Assembly (NCBI GenBank): GCA_024234955.1
Contig: JACKNK010000001.1
Span: 558,001 to 622,000 of the forward strand
Source of the DNA: Gammaproteobacteria bacterium
GTDB lineage: Bacteria > Pseudomonadota > Gammaproteobacteria > JACKNK01
Direction: 5' to 3'
Length of the DNA stretch: 64,000 bases
A program made the position numbers and the translations under genes. The notes under the pieces are model-generated. The model was not told the origin of the DNA. It did no database searches and saw only the letters and a program-made list of their open reading frames with translations. This document shows positions 54,723-62,711 of this stretch, one piece after another. Every line of letters starts with the position of its first letter. Within the stretch, counting starts at the first letter, position 1.

Positions 54723-55850
54723 CTACTTCAACTGTTCGTACATCAGCGCCAGGATGCGAGACCCGGTATCGCTGGTATCCAGCGCCCCACTCTTGTCGAG
54801 CACGGTAACCCGGGTACGCTCGCCTTCGGTGGCAAGCTTGATGCGGTATTCGGTTTCCTTGGGCTTGTCGTCGCCCCAGAACTTGAGCTTCGAGAAGAAG
54901 CCCTTCTTCTCGACACCCGCCAGAGGATCGTCGTAGACGACGTAATAGACACCCGCATCGCGGTCGCGATCTTCCACCGTGAAACCGACACGATCCAGCG
55001 CCAGACCGGTCAACTGCCAGGTCCGGTTGAAGCGTTCATCGACCAGCAAGGACGGCGCCTGACCTTCATCGCGAATCAGCGCGGCACGCGCCGCGCGCGG
55101 CTTGGCCGAGGCAATCTGACTTTCGACACGCTGCTCATCGACCCCGAAATACAGCATCATGCGACGCAGCATGGCGGCCTCGAGTTCCGGATCGGCCGGA
55201 CGCTCCTGCCAGACGAACTGCTCGCCCTGGGATACTTCCTCAATGCCACGATGCGCGAGGAACAGCTCGGTGGTACCCGGCTGCTCACCCGGCTCCAGAC
55301 GCACCCGATATTTGTCGCGGGTACTCGCGGAATACAGCGAATCGAGCACCCCCTTCAGGAAGTCACGCACCATGCCCTGCGCAATGTCGGCGCGATTTTC
55401 CGCCCAATCCGTTTCCAGAATGCCGATCGCCGGATTCTCGGTCTTGATCAGCCAGCCGTTCTCGACCCAGAAATCACGCATCTTCGGCCAGACTTCATCC
55501 GGGCTGCCCTTGATGACCAACCAGCGCTTGTCGCCATCGCGGCGGACTTCAATGTTGTCCTGCGCCGGTAAAACCGTTGCACGGGACACGCCCCCGACCT
55601 GATTGCGCTGACCCACATACTGGGAATACGTGGTGCTGCCTCCGACCGGTGCGGTCTCCGCCGGGATCACCATGGTGTCACTGACGTTGGCGCTGGACAG
55701 ATCGGGCGGAATCTCCAGCGGCGGCGCCGAGGACGCCTGCTTGTAATCCAGTTCGCGATCGCGAATCACACCATCGTCTCCACCAACCATTCCGCAGCCG
55801 GCGAGCAACGCCGCGAGCGCGACAATCAGGAGGTTTCGTAATTCAGTCAT
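54723..55850 (-). CDS. bamC: Outer membrane assembly lipoprotein BamC
   Basis: A protein of 375 residues with a lipoprotein signal (LLIVALAALLAGC, lipid Cys at residue 19). The unstructured segment after the Cys, ending LEIPPDLSSAN, is the part that binds BamD in known BamC. Two helix-grip domains follow (WLVIKGSPDEVWPKMRDFW is the start of the first). BamC is part of the BAM complex that folds outer membrane proteins. It lies 3 bases downstream of dapA on the same strand, the same order as in enteric bacteria. Confidence 0.93.
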   Translation of the reverse strand: MTELRNLLIVALAALLAGCGMVGGDDGVIRDRELDYKQASSAPPLEIPPDLSSANVSDTMVIPAETAPVGGSTTYSQYVGQRNQVGGVSRATVLPAQDNIEVRRDGDKRWLVIKGSPDEVWPKMRDFWVENGWLIKTENPAIGILETDWAENRADIAQGMVRDFLKGVLDSLYSASTRDKYRVRLEPGEQPGTTELFLAHRGIEEVSQGEQFVWQERPADPELEAAMLRRMMLYFGVDEQRVESQIASAKPRAARAALIRDEGQAPSLLVDERFNRTWQLTGLALDRVGFTVEDRDRDAGVYYVVYDDPLAGVEKKGFFSKLKFWGDDKPKETEYRIKLATEGERTRVTVLDKSGALDTSDTGSRILALMYEQLK

Positions 55851-55853
55851 GGG

Positions 55854-56729
55854 TCAGATCACTCCGGCGGCGATCATGGCGTCGCGCACCGCATCGTGGT
55901 GGATCGGAGACAGTGGGGTCAGCGGCAGGCGAATCCCTTCCGGAATCAGGCCCATGCGCGCGACCGCGAATTTGACCGGAATCGGATTGGATTCCAGAAA
56001 CAGGGTCTTATGCAGCGGCTGCAGTTCTGCATCGATGGCATGCGCACGTTGCGCGTCACCGGCAAGCGCCGCGTCGGTCATATGGAACATCTTCAACGGC
56101 GCGACGTTGGCCGTGACCGAGATCACGCCGCGCGCACCGGCGAGAATCGCCGCGCATCCCAGATCGTCATCGCCACTGAACACGTCCATGCGACCGTTGC
56201 AGCAGGCAACCAGTTCCTGGATGCGCTCGACACTGCCGCTGGCTTCCTTGATACCGACGATATTGGGGATCGGCGCAAGGCGGGCGACGGTCGCCGGCTT
56301 CATGTCCACCGCCGTGCGGCCCGGGACGTTATAAAGAATCTGCGGAATTGCGCAGGCCTCTGCGATCGCACGGTAATGGCGATACAGGCCTTCCTGGGTT
56401 GGCTTGTTGTAGTACGGCGTCACCAGCAACACGGCATCGGCCCCCGCCGACATCGCGCACCGGGTCAAGGTGATGGCTTCGGAAGTGGCGTTGGCGCCGG
56501 TTCCGGCGATCACCGGAACGCGCCCGCCAACCATCTCGACCGTGCGGCGAATGACCTCGCAATGCTCGTGCTCGTCTAGCGTGGCAGACTCGCCGGTCGT
56601 GCCCACGGCGACGATCGCGTTGGTCTCATTCTCAACATGAAACTCGACCAAGCGTGCGAGCGCGTCATAATCCACACGCCCATCGTCATGCATCGGGGTA
56701 ACAAGGGCGACAATGCTGCCGTGAAACAT
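55854..56729 (-). CDS. dapA: 4-hydroxy-tetrahydrodipicolinate synthase
   Basis: A protein of 291 residues, the normal size. I use the ATG at 56729 (MFHGSIVALVTPMHDDGRVD); the frame extends upstream in sequence without homology. Catalytic residues are visible: Tyr in QILYNVPGRTAVDM and the Schiff-base Lys in VGIKEASGS, with the GTTGESATLDEHEH loop. It condenses pyruvate with aspartate semialdehyde in lysine and peptidoglycan precursor synthesis. It is divergent from gcvR and followed by bamC. Confidence 0.95.
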   Translation of the reverse strand: MFHGSIVALVTPMHDDGRVDYDALARLVEFHVENETNAIVAVGTTGESATLDEHEHCEVIRRTVEMVGGRVPVIAGTGANATSEAITLTRCAMSAGADAVLLVTPYYNKPTQEGLYRHYRAIAEACAIPQILYNVPGRTAVDMKPATVARLAPIPNIVGIKEASGSVERIQELVACCNGRMDVFSGDDDLGCAAILAGARGVISVTANVAPLKMFHMTDAALAGDAQRAHAIDAELQPLHKTLFLESNPIPVKFAVARMGLIPEGIRLPLTPLSPIHHDAVRDAMIAAGVI

Positions 56730-56904
56730 CCACAAAACTCCGGCTGAGAGTGGCACTGCGGAAAGCGGCTGATGGTATAGACGCACCCTGTGGATGACAA
56801 GGCGAGCGACCGGCCAGCCAACGCCGACAACCGGACTATTGGCGCATCGACGCTTTGCCGATAGAGTCACCGAATCCGTTCCCCGCCAACCGCCCATCGC
56901 CGCC

Positions 56905-57450
56905 ATGACCAATCCGAAACAAAACAGCTATCTCGTGATCTCCGCAATGGGCGCCGACCGTCCCGGCATCGTGGACGAACTCTCCGGGCAGATTCTCGAA
57001 TGCGGTTGCAACATCGAAGACAGCCGCATGAGCGTACTCGGACGTGAATTTGCGCTGATCCTGCTGGTTTCCGGCCGCTGGGATGCGATCGCCAAGCTGG
57101 AAACCGCGCTGGAACCCCTGGGCAAGCGCCTCGACCTGACCGTCAACCACCGCCGAACCGACACCCGAGAGCAGACCGGCAACATGCTGCCTTATGCGGT
57201 CGATGTCTCGGCGATGGATCAGCCCGGCATCGTCCATCACATCTCCAAGTTCCTGTCGCAGCGCAACATCAACATCGAAGACATGTCCACTGCGCGCTAT
57301 GCCGCCGCGCACACCGGCACCCCCATGTTCGCCGTGCACATCACCATCGGCATCCCCAGCAGCATGCAGATTTCCGCACTGCGCGACGACTTCCTCGACT
57401 TCTGCGACCGCCTCAATATCGATGCGGTCATGGAACCGATCAAAAACTGA
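56905..57450 (+). CDS. gcvR: GcvR-type ACT-domain regulator
   Basis: A protein of 181 residues. I use the ATG at 56905; earlier in-frame starts fall in the divergent promoter region. Two ACT domains are visible: YLVISAMGADRPGIVDELSG and YAVDVSAMDQPGIVHHISKF. In enterics GcvR binds GcvA and glycine to repress the glycine cleavage operon. The order dapA, gcvR, bcp supports orthology. No gcvA or gcv operon is in the window, so the target here is inferred. Confidence 0.88.
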   Translation: MTNPKQNSYLVISAMGADRPGIVDELSGQILECGCNIEDSRMSVLGREFALILLVSGRWDAIAKLETALEPLGKRLDLTVNHRRTDTREQTGNMLPYAVDVSAMDQPGIVHHISKFLSQRNINIEDMSTARYAAAHTGTPMFAVHITIGIPSSMQISALRDDFLDFCDRLNIDAVMEPIKN

Positions 57451-57580
57451 ATGACCGACCGCCGCCGCACAGACACGCCCGCGTCACCTGGGACGAAGCT
57501 TGTCCATGCCTGATGCGCATCCTCTCGCGGCAACGCACCCGTGCGGCGCGCGGTTCTCTCCCATCGACTAAGGAGAAACG

Positions 57581-58045
57581 ATGACCGCACCCGCGATTGG
57601 CGACACCCTCCCCGACTTCAAACTCCCCGCCACCGGCGATCAAGACATCGCCCTGTCCGCACTTCGTGGCAAATCTGTCGTCCTGTTCTTCTACCCCAAG
57701 GCCAGCACCCCCGGCTGCACCAAGGAAGGTCAGCAGTTCCGCGACCTGCATGCGCAATTCGTCGCCGCCAACGCCGTCGTGCTCGGTATATCCCGCGATG
57801 GCGTGAAAGCGCAGGAGACCTTCAAGGCCAAGCAAGCCTTTCCCTACGAATTGCTCTCCGACAAGGACGAACAGGTCTGCACGCTGTTCGATGTCATCAA
57901 GATGAAAAACATGTACGGCAAGCAGGTGCGCGGCATCGAACGCAGCACCTTTCTGATCGATGCCAACGGCGTCCTCCGCCAGGAATGGCGCAAAGTCAAA
58001 GTGGATGGCCACGCCCAAGCCGTGCTCGATGCACTGGCCGAATGA
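57581..58045 (+). CDS. bcp: Bcp-type thioredoxin-dependent peroxiredoxin
   Basis: A protein of 154 residues with AAGGAG in front of the ATG. The peroxidatic Cys is C46 in YPKASTPGCTKEGQQF. The resolving Cys found five residues later in the enteric enzyme is missing (Gln there), so it works as a one-Cys enzyme or uses the Cys in DEQVCTLF. It reduces hydroperoxides. It follows gcvR, as in enteric genomes. A second Bcp-like gene exists at 38379-38951, so this window holds two. Confidence 0.92.
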   Translation: MTAPAIGDTLPDFKLPATGDQDIALSALRGKSVVLFFYPKASTPGCTKEGQQFRDLHAQFVAANAVVLGISRDGVKAQETFKAKQAFPYELLSDKDEQVCTLFDVIKMKNMYGKQVRGIERSTFLIDANGVLRQEWRKVKVDGHAQAVLDALAE

Positions 58046-58084
58046 ACCCGCTCTTTGGAAACCACCCCTGGACCTAAAAAACCA

Positions 58085-59527
58085 ATGAACGACACCACCA
58101 AAGCTCGCAAGTCCAGTAAAGCCAAACCCAAAAACAAGCGCCTGTTCGTCCTCGACACCAACGTGCTGATGCACGACCCGACGTGCCTGTTCCGCTTTGA
58201 GGAACACGACATCTATCTGCCGATGGTGGTCCTCGAAGAACTCGACAACGCCAAGAAAGGCACCTCGGAAATTGCCTACAACGTGCGCCAGGTCAGCCGC
58301 TTCCTCGACGAAGTCATGGCCGATGCCACCAAGGAAGAAATCGACGCCGGCCTGCCGCTGCCCGCGCCGCTCAAGGCCACCGAAAGTGGCGTCCCACCCG
58401 GTCGCGTCTACTTCCAGACCCGCACCCTGCCGCACCAGCTTCAGGAAGGGCTGCTTCCAGGCACCAAGGCCGACAACGCCATCCTCGGCACCGCGCTCGG
58501 TCTGCAGGAAGAACGTCCCGACATCACCGTCACAGTGGTCTCCAAGGACATAAACCTTCGCATCAAGGCCGCCGTGGTCGGCATCCGCGCCGAGGACTAT
58601 CACAACGACAAGGTCCTCGAAGACGTGGACCTGCTTTACTCCGGCAGCGAACAACTCCCCGATGACTTCTGGGAGAAACACGGGGAAGAACTCGAATCCT
58701 GGCAGGAGGAAGGCCGCAGCTACTACCGCATCCACGGCCCGCTGACCGATACCTGGTATCACAACCAGTGCATCTATCTGGAGGGCGAGAACGGCTTCGA
58801 AGCGATGGTACGCGGCAAGGAACCCACCGCAGCCATCGTCGAATACACCCGCGACTTCCGCAACGAGCGCAACGCCGTCTGGGGCATCACCGCACGCAAC
58901 CGCGAGCAGAACTTCGCCCTAAATCTGCTCATGGACCCGGACATCGACTTCGTCACCCTGGTCGGCGTCGCCGGCACCGGCAAGACCCTGCTCACCCTCG
59001 CCGCCGGTCTCGCTCAAGTCCTGGAAGACAAACGCTACAAAGAGATCATCATGACCCGCGTCACCGTCCCGGTGGGCGAAGACATCGGCTTCCTCCCGGG
59101 TACCGAAGAGGAAAAGATGACCCCCTGGATGGGCGCGCTGATGGACAACCTCGAAGTCCTCACCAAGACCGACATGGGCGGTGACTGGGGCCGCATGGCC
59201 ACTAACGACCTGCTCCACAACCGCATCAAGATCCGCTCCCTCAACTTCATGCGCGGACGCACCTTCCTGGAAAAATTCATCATCATCGACGAAGCCCAGA
59301 ACCTCACCGCCAAACAGATGAAGACCTTGATCACCCGCGCCGGCCCTGGCACCAAGGTCATCTGCCTCGGCAATCTCGGTCAGATCGACACCCCATACAT
59401 CACCGAGACCACCTCTGGCCTCACCTACGTCGTGGATCGTTTCAAGAACTGGGAACACAGCGCCCATACCACCCTCATGCGCGGCGAGCGTTCCCGTCTG
59501 GCGGACTACGCCACGCAGGTCCTTTGA
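58085..59527 (+). CDS. PIN-PhoH ATPase (YlaK type)
   Basis: A protein of 480 residues started at the ATG at 58085. The PIN nuclease-like domain covers about residues 17-160, with D24 in RLFVLDTNVLMHDP and later acidic residues (TKADNAILGTALGL). The PhoH ATPase follows: Walker A GVAGTGKT at 294-301 and Walker B KFIIIDEAQN. PIN-PhoH proteins are proposed RNA helicase-nucleases. The length is usual. It lies about 40 bases after bcp. The region after it to the tRNA holds no gene. Confidence 0.9.
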   Translation: MNDTTKARKSSKAKPKNKRLFVLDTNVLMHDPTCLFRFEEHDIYLPMVVLEELDNAKKGTSEIAYNVRQVSRFLDEVMADATKEEIDAGLPLPAPLKATESGVPPGRVYFQTRTLPHQLQEGLLPGTKADNAILGTALGLQEERPDITVTVVSKDINLRIKAAVVGIRAEDYHNDKVLEDVDLLYSGSEQLPDDFWEKHGEELESWQEEGRSYYRIHGPLTDTWYHNQCIYLEGENGFEAMVRGKEPTAAIVEYTRDFRNERNAVWGITARNREQNFALNLLMDPDIDFVTLVGVAGTGKTLLTLAAGLAQVLEDKRYKEIIMTRVTVPVGEDIGFLPGTEEEKMTPWMGALMDNLEVLTKTDMGGDWGRMATNDLLHNRIKIRSLNFMRGRTFLEKFIIIDEAQNLTAKQMKTLITRAGPGTKVICLGNLGQIDTPYITETTSGLTYVVDRFKNWEHSAHTTLMRGERSRLADYATQVL

Positions 59528-59762
59528 CACCCAGACCACCGATCAACCACCAAGGAAAAACCCAGCGTAGATGCTTGCCCCCTCACAAGCGCCTCAAATA
59601 CTCGCCCCCAATGATATTAGAACCCCGAAAGACTCCGATCAGGCTTGCCTCCGCTTAAAGGACCGCAGTACCCCGACACCCGCAATCCACCCCAATAACG
59701 CCCCCCCAGCCAAGCATTGCTTCCTCCGGACAGTGCAGCCTAGTCCCGGACAACCGCGCAAT
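59528..59762. other. Intergenic stretch without a gene
   Basis: No frame with coding character, and no RNA gene or strong hairpin, is seen here apart from the terminator that follows. Composition is C-rich on the plus strand with short A-runs. It separates the PhoH gene from the minus-strand tRNA unit. Confidence 0.6.
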
Positions 59763-59788
59763 AAAAAAGCCCGCAGTTACGCGGGCTT
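59763..59788 (-). terminator. Rho-independent terminator of the tRNA-Val unit
   Basis: AAGCCCGC and GCGGGCTT form an 8-base stem around AGTTAC. Read on the minus strand it ends in a T-run (TTTTTTAT), about 35 bases after the tRNA 3' end. It is a classical intrinsic terminator. Confidence 0.85.
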
Positions 59789-59822
59789 AGTAAACATTCC
59801 GGGATTTTCTCGGATTTTGAAA

Positions 59823-59897
59823 TGGTGGGCGATGCTGGGATTGAACCAGCGACCCCTGCCGTGTGAAGGCAGTGCTCTCCCGCTGAGCTAATCGCCC
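59823..59897 (-). tRNA. tRNA-Val (anticodon CAC)
   Basis: On the minus strand the acceptor GGGCGAT pairs with ATCGCCC, followed by A and an encoded CCA. The D arm contains AGCTCAGCGGGAGAGC, the anticodon stem CTGCC/GGCAG encloses loop TTCACAC with anticodon CAC (complement at 59863-59865), and the T arm contains GGTTCAATCC. It decodes GUG. The length including CCA is 75 bases. It stands alone with its own terminator. Confidence 0.95.
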
Positions 59898-60038
59898 GAA
59901 GTGCTTCACGGTCGCGAGATCACCGTGGAAGGCCGGGTATTCTAGGGTTGGGTCGATGAGGCGTCAACGCCGCATTCCATCGGGACGGAGCACGCCTACA
60001 ACCGTTATATTGCCGCGCCTGAACCAAGGAGCTTTCTC

Positions 60039-60416
60039 ATGCTTGCCATCGTCAAACAGATTCATCTCATCTCCGTCGCCCTGTCTTTCCTGAGTTTCTT
60101 TCTGCGCGGCGTATGGATGTTGACGGAGTCCCCTCTGTTGACATCCAAGCCGAGCAAGATCCTGCCCCACATCATCGATACCGTGTTGCTGGTCAGCGGC
60201 ATCAGCATGGTGGTGATGATGAGCCTGTCGCTGGGCGCGGAAACCTGGTTGATCGCCAAGATCGTCGCCCTGATCGTCTACATCATCATCGGTACCATCG
60301 CGATCAAGCGCGGCAAGACCAAGGCCGTCCGCACCGTGGCGTGGGTGCTGGCAATGAGCGTGTTCGTTTATATCTATCTGGTCGCCCGAACCCATAGCAC
60401 CATGCTCGGACTCTGA
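60039..60416 (+). CDS. SirB2 family membrane protein
   Basis: A protein of 125 residues with four predicted membrane helices: about residues 5-25, 43-63 (HIIDTVLLVSGISMVVMMSL), 70-90 (AKIVALIVYIIIGTIAIKRG) and 98-118. The sequence matches the SirB2 family, where no enzymatic role is established. The ATG has AAGGAGC upstream. It is separated by 3 bases from the methyltransferase gene, so the two are probably co-transcribed. Confidence 0.85.
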   Translation: MLAIVKQIHLISVALSFLSFFLRGVWMLTESPLLTSKPSKILPHIIDTVLLVSGISMVVMMSLSLGAETWLIAKIVALIVYIIIGTIAIKRGKTKAVRTVAWVLAMSVFVYIYLVARTHSTMLGL

Positions 60417-60419
60417 GGC

Positions 60420-61016
60420 ATGAAACCGACGGTGGATTTTCTGGCCGAGCTTCGCGCGGACCGTCATATCGACGCGACCCTGTGCGGCCAGCATTTCGAC
60501 TTCCTGACCACATGGGGACTGTTCTCGCCGAAAGAGATCGATGAAGGCACCCGCCTGCTCCTCGATCATATGGAAGTCCAGGAGAACGATGACTGTCTCG
60601 ATCTGGGCTGCGGTTACGGGCCCATCGGCCTGACCCTGGCGAAACTGGCGCCCAACGGCCAAACCCTGATGATCGACAACAACTTCGTGGCCGTCGAATA
60701 CGCGAACCGCAATGTCGCCCATAACCACATCCCCAACGCGGAGGCGCGGATGAGCCACGGGTTCCGGGACATCGCCGGACGGCGTTTCGATCTGATTGCC
60801 TCGAACCTCCCGGCCAAGGTCGGCAAAGAGATGTGGTACCTGTATCTGTACGACGCCCTAGCCAGCATGAACCCGGGCGGTCGTATCTATCTGGTCACGA
60901 TCAACGGATTGCGAGACTTCGTGAAGCGCGCCTTCAACGAAGTATTCGGGAACTATGACAAGGTCAAGCAAGGCAAAACCTACACAGTCGCCCTGGCCTA
61001 CAAACCGGACGCCTGA
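60420..61016 (+). CDS. Class I SAM-dependent methyltransferase, RsmC-like
   Basis: A protein of 198 residues. Motif I is LDLGCGYGPIGLTLAKLAP, and the acidic post-strand residue follows (TLMIDNN). The catalytic loop reads SNLPAKVG instead of NPPF/Y, so the substrate is uncertain; similar proteins are annotated as class I methyltransferases related to the C-terminal half of RsmC. It lies 3 bases after the SirB2 gene and ends before a bidirectional terminator. Confidence 0.85.
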   Translation: MKPTVDFLAELRADRHIDATLCGQHFDFLTTWGLFSPKEIDEGTRLLLDHMEVQENDDCLDLGCGYGPIGLTLAKLAPNGQTLMIDNNFVAVEYANRNVAHNHIPNAEARMSHGFRDIAGRRFDLIASNLPAKVGKEMWYLYLYDALASMNPGGRIYLVTINGLRDFVKRAFNEVFGNYDKVKQGKTYTVALAYKPDA

Positions 61017-61020
61017 ACCG

Positions 61021-61061
61021 GAACGAAAAAGGGGCAACTCGCGTCGCCCCTTTTCTCGTTC
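61021..61061. terminator. Bidirectional terminator
   Basis: GAACGAAAAAGGGGC and GCCCCTTTTCTCGTTC form a stem with A- and T-runs on both sides. It lies between convergent genes (methyltransferase and guaB) and would stop transcription from either direction. Confidence 0.85.
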
Positions 61062-61086
61062 CCCGTGATGATGCGACCGGGTTGTC

Positions 61087-62550
61087 TCAGTTTTCCACCC
61101 GGTAGTTCGGCGCTTCCTTGGTGATCTGCACATCGTGGACGTGCGATTCACGCATACCCGCGCCGGTTACACGGACAAACTCCGGCTTGGTGCGCATCTC
61201 GTCGATGTTGGCCGCACCGACATAACCCATCGATGAGCGAACTCCACCCAGCAATTGGTGAATCACCACGCCCAGGGCGCCTTTGTAAGGAACCCGGCCC
61301 TCGATTCCTTCCGGAACCAGCTTGTTGGCGTCGGTGGTCTTGTCCTGGAAATAACGATCCGAGGAACCTTTCTGCATCGCGCCGAGCGAACCCATGCCAC
61401 GGTAGGACTTGTAGGAGCGACCCTGGAACAGTTCTACCTCGCCAGGGGCTTCCTCGGTACCGGCGAACATGCCGCCCATCATCACCGAGTACGCACCGGC
61501 TACCAGCGATTTGGCGACATCGCCCGAATAGCGGATACCGCCATCGGCGATCAACGGCACACCGGTGCCCTTCAACTCTTCGGCCACATTGGAAACCGCC
61601 GTGATCTGCGGCACGCCGACACCGGCGACGATTCGGGTAGTACAGATGGAACCGGGACCAATACCAACCTTGACGGCGTCCGCACCGGCGGCGACCAGAT
61701 CGCGTGCGGCGGCGGCGGTGGCGATGTTGCCACCGATGACCTGCAGATCCGGAAAATGCTGTTTGACCCAGCGCACCCGATCCAGAACGCCTTGGGAATG
61801 CCCATGCGCGGTGTCCACGACAATCGCATCGACACCGGCCGTAACCAGGGCCTCGACACGCTCATCGGTACCGGCCCCGGTGCCAACCGCTGCGGCGACC
61901 CGCAACTGTCCCTGGTCGTCCTTCGCCGCAAACGGGAAATCAGTAGCCTTCTGGATGTCCTTCACGGTGATCATGCCGCGCAGATGGAAGTTGTCATCGA
62001 CGACCAGCACCTTCTCGATCCGGTGCTTGTGCAACAGCGCCTGGACCTCATCACGGCTGGCACCTTCGCGGACCGTGACCAGACGTTCCTTCGGGGTCAT
62101 TGCCTGCTTGATCGGCATGTCCATGTGGGTTTCGAAACGCAGATCGCGGCTGGTCACGATACCGACAAGATGTTCGCCATCGACCACCGGGACACCCGAA
62201 ATACCGAATCGACGCGTCAGGTCGAGCACATCGCGAACCGTGGCCTCAGGACCGACCGTGACCGGGTCCTTGATCACCCCGCTCTCGTATTTCTTGACCT
62301 TGCGCACCTCAGCCGCCTGCTGTTCGGCGGTCAGATTCTTGTGAATCACGCCGATACCCCCTTCCTGGGCCATGGCGATCGCCAGACGGCCTTCGGTGAC
62401 TGTATCCATGGCCGCCGAGATCAGCGGGATGTTGAGGGTGATTTCACGGGTAAACTTGGTCGCCAGACTGACCTGATTGGGCAGCACGATGGAATGCGCA
62501 GGCAGCAGGAGGACGTCGTCGAAGGTGAGAGCTTCTTGAACGATACGCAT
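61087..62550 (-). CDS. guaB: Inosine-5'-monophosphate dehydrogenase
   Basis: A protein of 487 residues, the usual length. Two CBS domains lie at about residues 95-200 inserted in the TIM barrel. The catalytic Cys is C303 in GIGPGSICTTRIVAGVG, and the flap contains KGSSDRYFQ. It oxidises IMP to XMP with NAD, the committed step to GMP. AGGAGG precedes the ATG. A promoter with TATAAT lies upstream. guaA is not in the window; the gene is followed only by the terminator. Confidence 0.95.
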   Translation of the reverse strand: MRIVQEALTFDDVLLLPAHSIVLPNQVSLATKFTREITLNIPLISAAMDTVTEGRLAIAMAQEGGIGVIHKNLTAEQQAAEVRKVKKYESGVIKDPVTVGPEATVRDVLDLTRRFGISGVPVVDGEHLVGIVTSRDLRFETHMDMPIKQAMTPKERLVTVREGASRDEVQALLHKHRIEKVLVVDDNFHLRGMITVKDIQKATDFPFAAKDDQGQLRVAAAVGTGAGTDERVEALVTAGVDAIVVDTAHGHSQGVLDRVRWVKQHFPDLQVIGGNIATAAAARDLVAAGADAVKVGIGPGSICTTRIVAGVGVPQITAVSNVAEELKGTGVPLIADGGIRYSGDVAKSLVAGAYSVMMGGMFAGTEEAPGEVELFQGRSYKSYRGMGSLGAMQKGSSDRYFQDKTTDANKLVPEGIEGRVPYKGALGVVIHQLLGGVRSSMGYVGAANIDEMRTKPEFVRVTGAGMRESHVHDVQITKEAPNYRVEN

Positions 62551-62598
62551 GGGCGACCTCCTCAGGACGGCGAATTGGGCGGTTTCAGGAAGCCGGCG

Positions 62599-62627
62599 AT
62601 TATAACGTCGGGCCGTTACCTTGTCCC
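62599..62627 (-). promoter_or_regulatory. Sigma-70 promoter of guaB
   Basis: On the minus strand GGGACA, 17 bases, then TATAAT lie about 50 bases upstream of the guaB ATG. The -10 is perfect and the -35 matches TTGACA in four of six positions. A perfect -10 is typical of stringently controlled biosynthesis promoters, though this gap also has to hold the xseA promoter. Confidence 0.7.
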
Positions 62628-62711
62628 GACCAAGCCTTGCGCATTGCCACGAATTTCTTCCGGAAACGGCTCAGGGATGCCGCCTTTCACGCGCCGGGCT
62701 ACCATCGGCCC